64,000 bases of DNA from an uncultured Porphyromonadaceae bacterium (GTDB lineage Bacteria > Bacteroidota > Bacteroidia > Bacteroidales > Muribaculaceae): positions 25,709 through 89,708 of the forward strand of contig CABTZK010000006.1 in the NCBI GenBank assembly GCA_902489275.1. The letters are read 5' to 3'. The notes beneath the pieces are model-generated. The model was not told where the DNA came from, did not search any database, and saw only the letters and a list, made by a program, of their open reading frames with translations. This document shows, in pieces, positions 1 through 8,673 of this stretch; the stretch's first letter is position 1; each line of letters starts with the position of its first letter. The translations under genes were made by a program, and so were the position numbers.

Positions 1-1
1 C

Positions 2-817
2 GTTGCCGATGCCCCAGAACTCAAAGACTACCTCACCGAGCAATATGCCCAAGTCGTGTATCAAATCATCTCGGAGCGCAAGCCCAACATCGTGCTCTAC
101 GGAGCCACGACCATTGGCCGCGACATGGCGCCACGCATCGCCGCAAGGCTGAAAACGGGCTTGACTGCCGACTGCACCAAGCTCGAAGTGCTGCCCGACA
201 AGAACAATGAGCCAGAATTCCGCATGACTCGCCCGGCATTTGGAGGCAACTTGATGGCCACCATTATTTGCCCCAACACGCGTCCGCAAATGTCGACCGT
301 GCGTCCCGGCGTGATGCAGAAGATGACCCGCCAAGCAGGCCGCCAAGGGGTCATCACCGAGTTTACGCCCAAGTTTGACACCTCGCACTTCAAGGTGAAA
401 TTGTTAGAGACCATCAAAATCAATAAGGAAACCGAAGACATTTGCGCGGCCAGGTGCCTCATCTCGGGCGGACGCGGCGTGCACGACAAAGCAGGCTTTG
501 CCAAACTGCAAGCCCTGGCCAACGTGATTGGAGCAGAAGTGTCCTCGTCACGCGCAATGGTCGACTGTGCCGTCATGCCTCACGACTGCCAAGTGGGTCA
601 AACGGGCAAGACCGTGCGTCCAAACCTGTACATTGCCTGTGGCATCAGCGGTGCCATCCAGCACTTAGCCGGTATGGAGGAGTCTGACTACATCATTGCC
701 ATCAACAAAGACAAGTTTGCGCCCATTTTCAGCGTGGCCGACTTGGGCATCGTGGGCGATCTCCACAAGATTGTACCCATGCTCACCGAGCGCCTCAAGA
801 AAGAAGTAGAGAAATAA
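2..817 (+). CDS. etfA: Electron transfer flavoprotein subunit alpha, 5' truncated by window edge
   Basis: The reading frame is open to the first base, so the N-terminus lies outside the window; the GTG at 56 is internal. The visible 271 residues hold the end of the N-terminal alpha/beta domain and the whole FAD-binding C-terminal domain, with SGGRGV near residue 155, the serine-rich stretch SSSRAMVD and the QVGQTGKTVRP loop followed by GISGAIQH. EtfA binds FAD and, with EtfB, passes electrons from cytoplasmic dehydrogenases such as acyl-CoA dehydrogenase to the respiratory chain or to bifurcating enzymes. In Bacteroidales etfB and an acyl-CoA dehydrogenase usually flank it; here they would lie to the left, outside the window. 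A hairpin terminator follows 40 bases after the stop. Confidence 0.95.
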   Translation, partial: VADAPELKDYLTEQYAQVVYQIISERKPNIVLYGATTIGRDMAPRIAARLKTGLTADCTKLEVLPDKNNEPEFRMTRPAFGGNLMATIICPNTRPQMSTVRPGVMQKMTRQAGRQGVITEFTPKFDTSHFKVKLLETIKINKETEDICAARCLISGGRGVHDKAGFAKLQALANVIGAEVSSSRAMVDCAVMPHDCQVGQTGKTVRPNLYIACGISGAIQHLAGMEESDYIIAINKDKFAPIFSVADLGIVGDLHKIVPMLTERLKKEVEK

Positions 818-858
818 GGCGAACCCTTTGCCCTATTCCCCCCAACTACTCATAATGC

Positions 859-900
859 AAGCCAGCCGCCCCAACGAGGGAAGCGGCTGGCTTGTTTCTG
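859..900 (+). terminator. Rho-independent terminator after etfA
   Basis: An 11-bp perfect stem (859-869 with 883-893, AAGCCAGCCGC) and a 13-base loop are followed by a short T-containing tail. It lies just past the etfA stop and ends that transcript. Confidence 0.75.
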
Positions 901-1185
901 GGCGGTCTACTTGCAAGAATGTGATTTTGTTACGTGGTACACTGGGCACTGGCCGGAACTGAGTTGCATCAAGCAACTACTGCTGCTGCAAATGTCAATC
1001 CGCAACATTTCTCGAACAAGGTAAAGTCCTTCATTTTTAAGAAATTAAGTGAGAACAGTAATCAAATAAAGTTAATATAAATTATTCGAAAATGCAAGAA
1101 AAAATCAATAAAAATTTCGATTTATCACATAAGAATTAGTTTTTAAACAAAATTGAAGCATTCTTGAGCACTACGCCATCAAAAA
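901..1185. other. AT-rich intergenic stretch, nothing recognised
   Basis: Between the etfA terminator and the next promoter there is non-coding, increasingly AT-rich sequence. No convincing ORF, RNA or repeat was seen. Confidence 0.6.
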
Positions 1186-1217
1186 CTTGCTTAACACGAA
1201 ATATTCCCTTAACTTTG
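1186..1217 (+). promoter_or_regulatory. Bacteroidetes-type promoter, twin of the one at 3828
   Basis: CTTG at 1186-1189 serves as the -33 element, followed by a 20-base spacer and TAACTTTG at 1210-1217 as the -7 element. The spacer carries a short inverted repeat, GAA-ATA-TTC (1199-1207). The block from about 1171 to 1220 is closely similar to the block before the second cargo gene (about 3810-3862). The leader to the ATG is about 100 bases. Confidence 0.75.
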
Positions 1218-1322
1218 ACCCCCGTAATCATTCCATGAGTGGCGAGCAGCGCAATGCGCGCCTACCGCCATCAAATGGCACTTGTCAGTCAACCATTTTT
1301 TCATCTCAATATTTTAAATCCA

Positions 1323-3053
1323 ATGAAACAAACTCTATTCCTGCAAAAATTTTTGTTCGCGGCTCTCATTATGGCAGCTCTCCCTGCAATGGGGCAGAAC
1401 ACTGCCATCAACCCCGAACGCCCCACTGGGCAAGAAGCTGTCTATAACCCAAGCAACGGCACAGTGGTCATCACAGCGGTCGCTCCGTCAACCACCGAAT
1501 ATGACTGGGAAACCTACGAGCAATATGACCTCACCAAGATTGATTACATCTCGGTGAAGCGCCACACCCCCGGCACACCGTGGCCCGACGAGGAGCTTGG
1601 CCGGGTGGTCTCACCAGCCGTTGGGCAGCCGTTTGAGTATGTCGACAATACGATCGAACCCGATCGGCAATATGAATATTCCCTCACGGCCTATGTGGGT
1701 CTCCTCAAGAGCCAGCAAGCCTACGCACGCGTCTACACTGGCATCACACCGGGCCCGTTGAGCGCCTTCTCAGCCACAACAGCCAGCCACGAGGCCAATG
1801 CCATCGACCTCACGGCTACCGCTCCCGACACGGCATCGACCGGGGCGCCACTTCAAGGACCGCTCACGATTAGGATTCAGCTCAGAGAGGGATTCTCCTC
1901 TTTCACCGACCTTCACGACATCGAGAATGCCGAGCCAGGCAAAACCTACCATTGGAAATATGAAAACCTGGCCATGGACAAAGCCTACACCTTCAGGGCT
2001 ATCGCCATCGTTGGCACCCAGGGCGAAAGCGAGGCGCTCGAAGCCAGCACTTACGTGGGACTCGACTACCCTGGCATTCCTCAAAACCTCGACTGCAAAA
2101 GCATGGGTGAAGAGGCTCACGTGAGCTGGAAAGCACCAGAAAAAGGCGGCCGGGGCGGAAGCTACAATGCCGAGGCCACGACCTACACGCTGATTCGCGT
2201 CTACCTGGACGGCCAAGAGCAAGAGGTAGCCAACGGCATCCAGGAAACAGCATTTATTGACCGCCCCGATTTCACCGAAGAGACCGCCGTGAGCTACAAA
2301 CTGGTGGCCGTGAACCCAGCGGGCACCAGCCAGCCGGCAAAGTGCGACTTCGTCACCGTGGGAAAAGCCGCAGAACTCCCTTTCAGAGAGTCGTTTGCCG
2401 ACGCAAAACTGCAACACAAGGGATGGCTCACCGAAACGACCCAAGACGACCCCAACTATACCTACAAGGCTTGGACATTTGCCGCCAACAACACCATTTA
2501 CTACTTCCCGACCGATGAGACCCTTGAAGTAAACCCACAAGACGACGACAACGGACTGGCATCTTGCATCTTCTACGGCTACTGCACCGAGGGGCAGACC
2601 GAGAGCCTGATTTCTCCTCACGTGGCCACCAACGGCAATGACCTCTTATTGAGTTTCTACTACTGGTTCATGCCCGCCAATGGCTTCAAAAACGAACTCA
2701 AGGTCTCAACTAACCACGACGATGGCGAGTGGCAGAGCGTCTTCTCGTCCATCGGCCAGGCTGGCGAGCAACCCGAATGGCGCGAGGTAAAAGTTCCCTT
2801 AGAAGTGGGCAACAGCAGCAACATCCGCGTCAAGTTTGAAGGCATCTTTCATGGAACAGCAGCCAATGTCCTCATCGACAACATCTTGATAAAGGAAGAA
2901 TTGCCCACGAGCATTACCCAGGTGACCAACGATGAAAGCAACGCCCCAGTAGAGATTTTCACGATTGCGGGAACGCGGGTCAACGAAATCACGACACCGG
3001 GCATCTATATCGTGCGCAAGGGTCAGGTCGTGAAAAAAGTAATGATGAAATAA
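1323..3053 (+). CDS. Secreted Fn3/adhesin-type protein with T9SS C-terminal sorting domain
   Basis: 576 residues from the ATG at 1323, chosen because it begins a clear signal peptide (MKQTLFLQKF, hydrophobic core, ending near PAMGQ); the open frame extends upstream to 1239 but without such features. Fibronectin type III-like repeats fill about residues 30-345. A beta-jelly-roll of the cleaved-adhesin/MAM type follows (about 353-522; starts ELPFRESFAD, ends ANVLIDNILI). The last 35 residues (VEIFTIAGTRV to QVVKKVMMK) match a type A T9SS sorting domain. The protein is therefore predicted to be exported by Sec, then T9SS, and released or anchored at the surface; its ligand is unknown. It is related in architecture and promoter to the gene at 3949. 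A strong terminator follows. Confidence 0.85.
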   Translation: MKQTLFLQKFLFAALIMAALPAMGQNTAINPERPTGQEAVYNPSNGTVVITAVAPSTTEYDWETYEQYDLTKIDYISVKRHTPGTPWPDEELGRVVSPAVGQPFEYVDNTIEPDRQYEYSLTAYVGLLKSQQAYARVYTGITPGPLSAFSATTASHEANAIDLTATAPDTASTGAPLQGPLTIRIQLREGFSSFTDLHDIENAEPGKTYHWKYENLAMDKAYTFRAIAIVGTQGESEALEASTYVGLDYPGIPQNLDCKSMGEEAHVSWKAPEKGGRGGSYNAEATTYTLIRVYLDGQEQEVANGIQETAFIDRPDFTEETAVSYKLVAVNPAGTSQPAKCDFVTVGKAAELPFRESFADAKLQHKGWLTETTQDDPNYTYKAWTFAANNTIYYFPTDETLEVNPQDDDNGLASCIFYGYCTEGQTESLISPHVATNGNDLLLSFYYWFMPANGFKNELKVSTNHDDGEWQSVFSSIGQAGEQPEWREVKVPLEVGNSSNIRVKFEGIFHGTAANVLIDNILIKEELPTSITQVTNDESNAPVEIFTIAGTRVNEITTPGIYIVRKGQVVKKVMMK

Positions 3054-3115
3054 AGCATGACGGCTCCCCAAGTTTTTTAACCGAGCGCAAAACTTAAGGT
3101 TTTGTCCACATCGAG

Positions 3116-3163
3116 CTGCACCCCAAAAGGTTTGACAAAAAAACTCTGGGGTGCAGTTTTTTT
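3116..3163 (+). terminator. Rho-independent terminator
   Basis: Stem CTGCACCCC (3116-3124) pairs with GGGGTGCAG (3148-3156), followed by seven T. It ends the secreted-protein transcript and separates it from aroK. Confidence 0.85.
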
Positions 3164-3228
3164 GCATTTGCCATTCTCGTGATTATTTTATTCCTTTGCA
3201 ACCGACCATCGAGTAACGATAAAAAGTG

Positions 3229-3768
3229 ATGACAACAGTATTTTTGATTGGATACATGGGCTGTGGAAAAACCACGATAGGAAGTGCAGTGGCCACCGAG
3301 CTGGGAGTACCCTTTACCGACCTCGACGACTACATCGAGGAACGCTGCCAGGCAAGAATAGGCGAAATCTTCACGCAAATGGGCGAGGCGCGTTTCCGCA
3401 AAATCGAGCAGCAGGCGCTGGCCGAGGTGGCTCACGGCAGCCAGGGCGCCGTCGTGGCCTGTGGCGGCGGCACGCCATGCTATGGGCGCAACATGAGCCT
3501 GATGAACAGCTGGGGGCTCACCATTTGGCTTCGCACAAGCGCCGAGCGCATCGCCAGCCGGCTATGCCTGCCCGAGCACAAAATGAAGCGCCCGCTCATT
3601 GCCGGCAAAAGCGATGAGGAAATCTACACCTTTGTGAAAGAGGAACTGGCCAAGCGAGAGCCTTTCTACGCACAGGCACAGCTGCAATTTGACTCCACCC
3701 GCATCGAGACCGCCAGCGAAACCCTCGTCACCGCCCGCCAACTCGCCGCATTGCTCGCACAGGCATAA
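3229..3768 (+). CDS. aroK: Shikimate kinase
   Basis: 179 residues from the ATG at 3229; a GTG directly before it (3226) is the alternative start. The enzyme phosphorylates shikimate with ATP in the cytoplasm, step five of chorismate synthesis. The P-loop GYMGCGKTT is at residues 8-16, a DLDD shikimate-site motif is near residue 33, the RxxE-type segment FRKIEQQAL is near residue 58, and the CGGGTP glycine motif is near residue 80. The length is normal for the family. The gene stands alone, wedged between the two secreted cargo genes, with its own weak promoter-like sequence (TTCCTTTG) about 35 bases upstream. Confidence 0.96.
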   Translation: MTTVFLIGYMGCGKTTIGSAVATELGVPFTDLDDYIEERCQARIGEIFTQMGEARFRKIEQQALAEVAHGSQGAVVACGGGTPCYGRNMSLMNSWGLTIWLRTSAERIASRLCLPEHKMKRPLIAGKSDEEIYTFVKEELAKREPFYAQAQLQFDSTRIETASETLVTARQLAALLAQA

Positions 3769-3827
3769 AAAGAATCATAAACGTTCAAGATCAATCCACA
3801 GTTTTTCCAGCATTAATCCATCGAAAA

Positions 3828-3859
3828 CTTGCTAAGAACGGAATATTTCCATAACTTTG
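3828..3859 (+). promoter_or_regulatory. Bacteroidetes-type promoter, twin of the one at 1186
   Basis: CTTG (3828-3831), 20-base spacer, TAACTTTG (3852-3859). An inverted repeat GGAA-TAT-TTCC occupies 3840-3850 in the spacer, at the same place as GAA-ATA-TTC in the first promoter. The leader to the ATG is about 85 bases. Confidence 0.75.
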
Positions 3860-3948
3860 TCCTCTACAACCATTTTGACAGAGCCAAGCAACACGACGTG
3901 TGCCTATCTCGTCAAAATATCTTTCTGTTTCTATTAATCTTTTAGTCT

Positions 3949-6900
3949 ATGAAATTTTGGTTAAGGTTTCTGATGCTGCTTTTGATTTCGCAGCATCTGT
4001 ATGCACAGCAATCAAGCGTGATCAAGTCTCCAAGCCCAACTCGCCAGTCAATCAACGAGGCGAGGTTTACCGGACTTCAGCGCCAACTGTCCTCTTCTGC
4101 TTCTGGCCAAGCCACACCGTGGCTGTCGGGGCGCAAAGAGCATTCGATGTCTCCCATGCAAGTCAAGTCAATTGGAGACAACACTGCACTCTACGGCTGC
4201 ATGGCATTTTCTCAAAAATGGACTCAAGACAAACTCGACTACGGCATGTACAGCTTGCCGATAAAAAGCGGTTTTGAGTTCGACACCATCAAGGTAGACA
4301 AGCTTTTCAAAGCGAATGCTGCCGTTTATGCCCGCGATAAGTACTACTTATTCAATGTCGAACAGTCATTTGGCATGGTGATGTACATTGCCTGCACCGT
4401 CGTGAAAACTGACACTTGGGAAGTCGAGAACATTTTCACGCCACCCACCGAGTGGAACAATGTGCCTTACTCCTCCTCGCTATCCTACGACCCTGAATCA
4501 GGAAAGATTTACGGAATCACCTTCACCAATGAGGGCGGAATGGCTCTGAGCACACTGGACACGGCTGACGGAACGTTTACCAAAGTGTGTGACGTGGAAC
4601 GCTCCTACATTGCCCTGGCCGCGTCAAGCACCGGGACGCTCTATGGCATCGCCGGTACGGGACAGCTCTACACGATTGACAAGTCAAATGGGAAATCGGA
4701 ATATATAGGCGAGACAGGGCTGACGCCAAAGTACGCCCAGGGACTGACTTTCGATCCCAACACCAACCTGCTGTACTGGGCATATATGGAAGAGGGGAAG
4801 TCGGGCCTCTATCAAGTCAATACCCAAACGGCCACGGCATACAAAATTGACGACATGCCTAATCTTGAGGAAATGATAGGTCTCTACATCCTTAAAGACT
4901 CCATTCATGCTCAAGCTCCGGCAAGGGTCACCGAATTGAAGTTTGAACCCGCATCGGCGGGGGCGACCGTTGGAAAATTATCGTGCGTGGCGCCGCAAAC
5001 GGCAGCCGGCGGCAGTGCCTTGACCCATGATGTGCAGGTCACCATCTTCTGTGGAGATGAAGTGTTGCTGCAAGAAACTGTTCATCCTGGGGCAAAAGTA
5101 GAAAAAGATAACGTGTCGTTTGACCAAGAAAGCCTGTACACGATCTACGCTCAAGCCTCTAACGAGCATGGAAGCAGCAGCAAATCGACGCTCACTACCT
5201 ATATCGGTACAGATATTGCCGCAGCCCCCTTGGATGTGCAATTGGCAATCAATGGCCAAAAAGCCAGCTTGACATGGAAAGCGCCACAAAAGGGTCTTCA
5301 CGATGGCTACATCAACCCAGCCTCATTGAGGTATAACATCATGAGATATGACGGCAGCGACACCGGAGTACCCGTGGCGCAAACAGAAGTTGGGGCAAGC
5401 TCTTTCACCGAAGACATACCCTCTGCCACTGCAAAGTACCGATATAGCGTGACCTCGGTCTCTGACAAAGGCGATGGGGGCACCTCCTACTCCAACGAGG
5501 TGCTGTCGGTGGGAGCCTATGAGCTGCCGTTCTACGACAATTTCAGCGACGGGGAATTGTGCAACCAGTTATATACCTTTATTGATGTTGACCACGACGG
5601 GCATGACAACACCTGCATGTGGTTCTGGAAAGAAGACGAAAAACTGATGCAATATTGCTCTGACCAGCAGCATCAAGGCAACGACTGGCTGATTACCCCA
5701 GCCATCCACCTGGATGCGAAAAACCTGTACAACCTCACTTTCAATGTCAACATGGGCGCTCCCTCCAACTTGAAAGTTACCATCGGAACATCAACCAATC
5801 CCGCTGACCATCAAACGATTCTTGACCTCAACGGCATTCACGACCCATTTGAAACGGAGTATCATGCCACCGTCAAAGTGCCAAAGGACAGCATCTATTA
5901 CGTGGGATTCTATAACTATAGCGACCCAGAGAGCTTCTATTTCAACCTGTTCGACGTGAAGGTAGAGAAAGGGATAGAAACCGCTCTTCCCGATTCGGTG
6001 GCCGACTTGAGCGTGACACCTGCCGAAAACGGCGATGTGTCGGCAAAAATCTCTTTCAAAGCCCCCAGGCTACAATTGAACGGGCATGACATGCCTGAGC
6101 TATTCGACATGCTGATTTATCGCGACAATGAATTGCTGACAACGATTCCCGTCTCGCCAGGGCAGCAGGTTGACAATGTGGACAAGCCTGCCCAAGATGG
6201 AGAATACACCTATCAGGTCATGGCGAGCATGAACGGTAAAGTGGGCTTGCCTGTGTCGCGTAAGGTTTGGGTTGGGCACGACATTTCAGAACCCGTGCGT
6301 GACTTGAAGGCCATAACCATCGACAACAATTTACACGTGAAATTGACTTGGGCACAGCCCGAAAAAGGCGTACACGGCGGCTACTTCAATCGTGATAAAG
6401 TCACCTATTCTGTGTGGCGCAGCCTGGATGCGAAAAACTACGTGCAGGTCGCAACCAGCCTGAAGGAACTCAACTACACCGATAGCCAAATCGAGGAAGA
6501 GCTTGCAGGCGCTCAAGACGGATTCTACTATGCTGTCACAGCCGATACGAGATCGGGCAGCAGTGAAAAAGAGCCCATTTTCATTGTGGTCGGGAAACCG
6601 TATGACTTCCCCGTAAGCGAATCATTCCCAGATGGGCAATTCAACATCAGACCATGGACGATTAAAGCGATAAACGGCTATTTCTCCTGGGAGTGCATCA
6701 GAGACGATGTGGATGGCGGAGTCTACTCTCAAGACCAAGATAATGGAATGACGAAATTCTACAACATCGCTGGCGACAATGAAGTCGACAGCCGGCTCAT
6801 TTCGCCAGCAGTCTGCCTGAAAGAAGCCCAAAAGCCAATGTTCAGCTTCTTCATGTTCCACTGGCTGGAGTCAACAGTAGAGGGCGACCATCACGCAACA

Positions 6901-8508
6901 AAGGTCGTGATTGAAGTTGCCCCAGAAAATGGCGAGTTCGAGGTAGTTAGTGATACGATTACGGCAGCCTATCCAGTCTATGGCTGGGTGGAGCACCGCA
7001 TTCCATTGGCTCCATATAAAGACTACAGCCACATCAAGATAGGCTTGAGGGGGTCAACCGACAACAATTGGATGTACTACTACGTTGACAACCTACATAT
7101 CGACGAGCAATATGAAGAAGACTTGGCAATCTCGGAATTGAATGGCCCGACTGAGACTTATGTGAACGACACTTGCTACTACTCGGTGAAATATTTCAAT
7201 AGAGGGCTGAAGGAAGTTGATGACTACAAGATCAATCTCTATCAGGATGGCACCCTCGTCAACTCGCTGGCTGGAGAACCCATCACGCCTGGTGAAATCA
7301 AGGAAATTGAAATTCCGTCCTGCATCTATTCCACCAAAGCCGGGGAAGAATGCGACTACTATGCCGAAATCGCATTCCCTGCCGACCAGGAGCCGGGCAA
7401 CAACCGCTCGGGACACGCCTATACCAAAGTCAAGGATTCATGGTATCCTGGGGTTGAGCATTTGACTGCCGAGAGCAATCAAAATGACATTGTTATAGAT
7501 TGGGACGCTCCCGCCCTTCCTGCTGCCGACCAAGCGACAGTGGAGGGAGTAGAGGGCTATGACGCCTTTATCATCGACCACATCGGCGATTGGATCACCT
7601 ATGACGGCGATGGCTTAGGCGCTGGAAAACTGACCAACCTTCCCCAGTTTCCTAACACGGGCAAAAACCAGGCCTTCCAAGTGTGGAATCCGAGCCTGCT
7701 GGAGGGCGTGACCCCAGAGGCTTATCCTCACCTGCAGCCACACAGCGGCAACCAGTGCTTCGTCTCATGGTATGCCAACGTGAGCTATGACGGCGCAACT
7801 CCATACAACAATGATTACCTCATTTCGCCCGAAGTGAAGGGAGGGACCGATGTGAGCTTCTACATCCAAAGAATCAACCCCAACCTTGCAGGCGAGACCT
7901 ATGAAATCATGTACTCCTCGACGACTCAGGAGCCTGACCAGTTTAAGAAAATCGTCGAAAAAGAGGCACCCGCCGACTGGGAAAAAGTCTCTGTCACACT
8001 ACCCGACGATGCGAGATACTTTGCCATCAGGTACACAGCATCGTTAAAGACTGGCATTTTAGTCGATGACATCAGTTACACTTCCGGCCTCTACGCCTTA
8101 AAGGTGAGTGGTTACAACATCTTCCGAAATGGGCTGAAACTGAACAGCGACTTAGTGACCGAGACAACATACATCGACCACAACCTGCCCGATGGGAAAT
8201 ATGGCTATCAAGTCTCTGTGCTCTACAACAGAGGCGAGTCAAAGGCTTCCTCTACCGTCTACGTAGACCATCACACGAGTGGCTTAGAAGACTTGAAGGC
8301 TGATTCAGATTCGGAGGTCAAATTGACCGTTGATGGCAACAGCCTCACAATAAGCACCTTGAAACCTGGCGAAGTGGCCATCTACTCTATAGATGGCAAA
8401 ACCATACACTCGGGAATCCTTCAGGACACTCACACCTACCACTTGCCGGCAGGCGTGTATGTGGTGACCATTAATGGCATGAATAAGAAAATCATCATCC
8501 AAGGATAA
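3949..8508 (+). CDS. Giant secreted multidomain adhesin-like protein with T9SS sorting domain
   Basis: 1519 residues with a signal peptide (MKFWLRFLML to LYAQ, about 19 residues). Approximate layout: beta-propeller-like repeats 80-315; Fn3 325-520; cleaved-adhesin/MAM jelly-roll 524-680 (ELPFYDNFSD, DWLITPAIHL); two Fn3 684-880; second jelly-roll 884-1054 (DFPVSESFPD, SRLISPAV); a CARDB-like Ig domain 1055-1165; third jelly-roll 1197-1380 (DYLISPEV, GILVDDISYT); Fn3 to 1440; type A T9SS sorting domain 1454-1519 (VAIYSIDGKT, LPAGVYVVTI). The arrangement recalls the haemagglutinin/adhesin regions of gingipain-type proteins but without a protease domain. The likely location is the cell surface; the ligand is unknown. 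Its promoter matches that of the gene at 1323. Confidence 0.85.
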   Translation: MKFWLRFLMLLLISQHLYAQQSSVIKSPSPTRQSINEARFTGLQRQLSSSASGQATPWLSGRKEHSMSPMQVKSIGDNTALYGCMAFSQKWTQDKLDYGMYSLPIKSGFEFDTIKVDKLFKANAAVYARDKYYLFNVEQSFGMVMYIACTVVKTDTWEVENIFTPPTEWNNVPYSSSLSYDPESGKIYGITFTNEGGMALSTLDTADGTFTKVCDVERSYIALAASSTGTLYGIAGTGQLYTIDKSNGKSEYIGETGLTPKYAQGLTFDPNTNLLYWAYMEEGKSGLYQVNTQTATAYKIDDMPNLEEMIGLYILKDSIHAQAPARVTELKFEPASAGATVGKLSCVAPQTAAGGSALTHDVQVTIFCGDEVLLQETVHPGAKVEKDNVSFDQESLYTIYAQASNEHGSSSKSTLTTYIGTDIAAAPLDVQLAINGQKASLTWKAPQKGLHDGYINPASLRYNIMRYDGSDTGVPVAQTEVGASSFTEDIPSATAKYRYSVTSVSDKGDGGTSYSNEVLSVGAYELPFYDNFSDGELCNQLYTFIDVDHDGHDNTCMWFWKEDEKLMQYCSDQQHQGNDWLITPAIHLDAKNLYNLTFNVNMGAPSNLKVTIGTSTNPADHQTILDLNGIHDPFETEYHATVKVPKDSIYYVGFYNYSDPESFYFNLFDVKVEKGIETALPDSVADLSVTPAENGDVSAKISFKAPRLQLNGHDMPELFDMLIYRDNELLTTIPVSPGQQVDNVDKPAQDGEYTYQVMASMNGKVGLPVSRKVWVGHDISEPVRDLKAITIDNNLHVKLTWAQPEKGVHGGYFNRDKVTYSVWRSLDAKNYVQVATSLKELNYTDSQIEEELAGAQDGFYYAVTADTRSGSSEKEPIFIVVGKPYDFPVSESFPDGQFNIRPWTIKAINGYFSWECIRDDVDGGVYSQDQDNGMTKFYNIAGDNEVDSRLISPAVCLKEAQKPMFSFFMFHWLESTVEGDHHATKVVIEVAPENGEFEVVSDTITAAYPVYGWVEHRIPLAPYKDYSHIKIGLRGSTDNNWMYYYVDNLHIDEQYEEDLAISELNGPTETYVNDTCYYSVKYFNRGLKEVDDYKINLYQDGTLVNSLAGEPITPGEIKEIEIPSCIYSTKAGEECDYYAEIAFPADQEPGNNRSGHAYTKVKDSWYPGVEHLTAESNQNDIVIDWDAPALPAADQATVEGVEGYDAFIIDHIGDWITYDGDGLGAGKLTNLPQFPNTGKNQAFQVWNPSLLEGVTPEAYPHLQPHSGNQCFVSWYANVSYDGATPYNNDYLISPEVKGGTDVSFYIQRINPNLAGETYEIMYSSTTQEPDQFKKIVEKEAPADWEKVSVTLPDDARYFAIRYTASLKTGILVDDISYTSGLYALKVSGYNIFRNGLKLNSDLVTETTYIDHNLPDGKYGYQVSVLYNRGESKASSTVYVDHHTSGLEDLKADSDSEVKLTVDGNSLTISTLKPGEVAIYSIDGKTIHSGILQDTHTYHLPAGVYVVTINGMNKKIIIQG

Positions 8509-8532
8509 ATCAACATTCCTCAACACTTCAGT

Positions 8533-8575
8533 GGGGGCGCATTGTGTGAAACGATGCGCCCCCGCTGTATCTTTT
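8533..8575 (+). terminator. Strong rho-independent terminator
   Basis: GC-rich 10-bp stem (8533-8542 with 8554-8563, GGGGGCGCAT), 11-base loop, then CGCTGTATCTTTT. It ends the giant adhesin transcript. Confidence 0.8.
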
Positions 8576-8615
8576 CAGCCTGCGGTTGAGCCATAAAAAT
8601 AGAATTAAAAAATCG

Positions 8616-8651
8616 GTGAAATTCGTGAAATCTATGAAATCTATGTGAGAA
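8616..8651. repeat. Tandem 9-bp repeats upstream of the LOG gene
   Basis: Four imperfect 9-base units in a row: GTGAAATTC, GTGAAATCT, ATGAAATCT, ATGTGAGAA. They stop seven bases before the -7 box at 8658 and cover the place where the -33 element would be. Confidence 0.7.
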
Positions 8652-8657
8652 ATGCCG

Positions 8658-8665
8658 TATCTTTG
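8658..8665 (+). promoter_or_regulatory. -7 promoter box touching the start codon
   Basis: TATCTTTG, a perfect TAnnTTTG element, ends five bases before the GTG at 8671 and eight before the ATG at 8674. The expected transcription start coincides with the start codon, which implies a leaderless mRNA. Confidence 0.7.
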
Positions 8666-8673
8666 CACACGTG

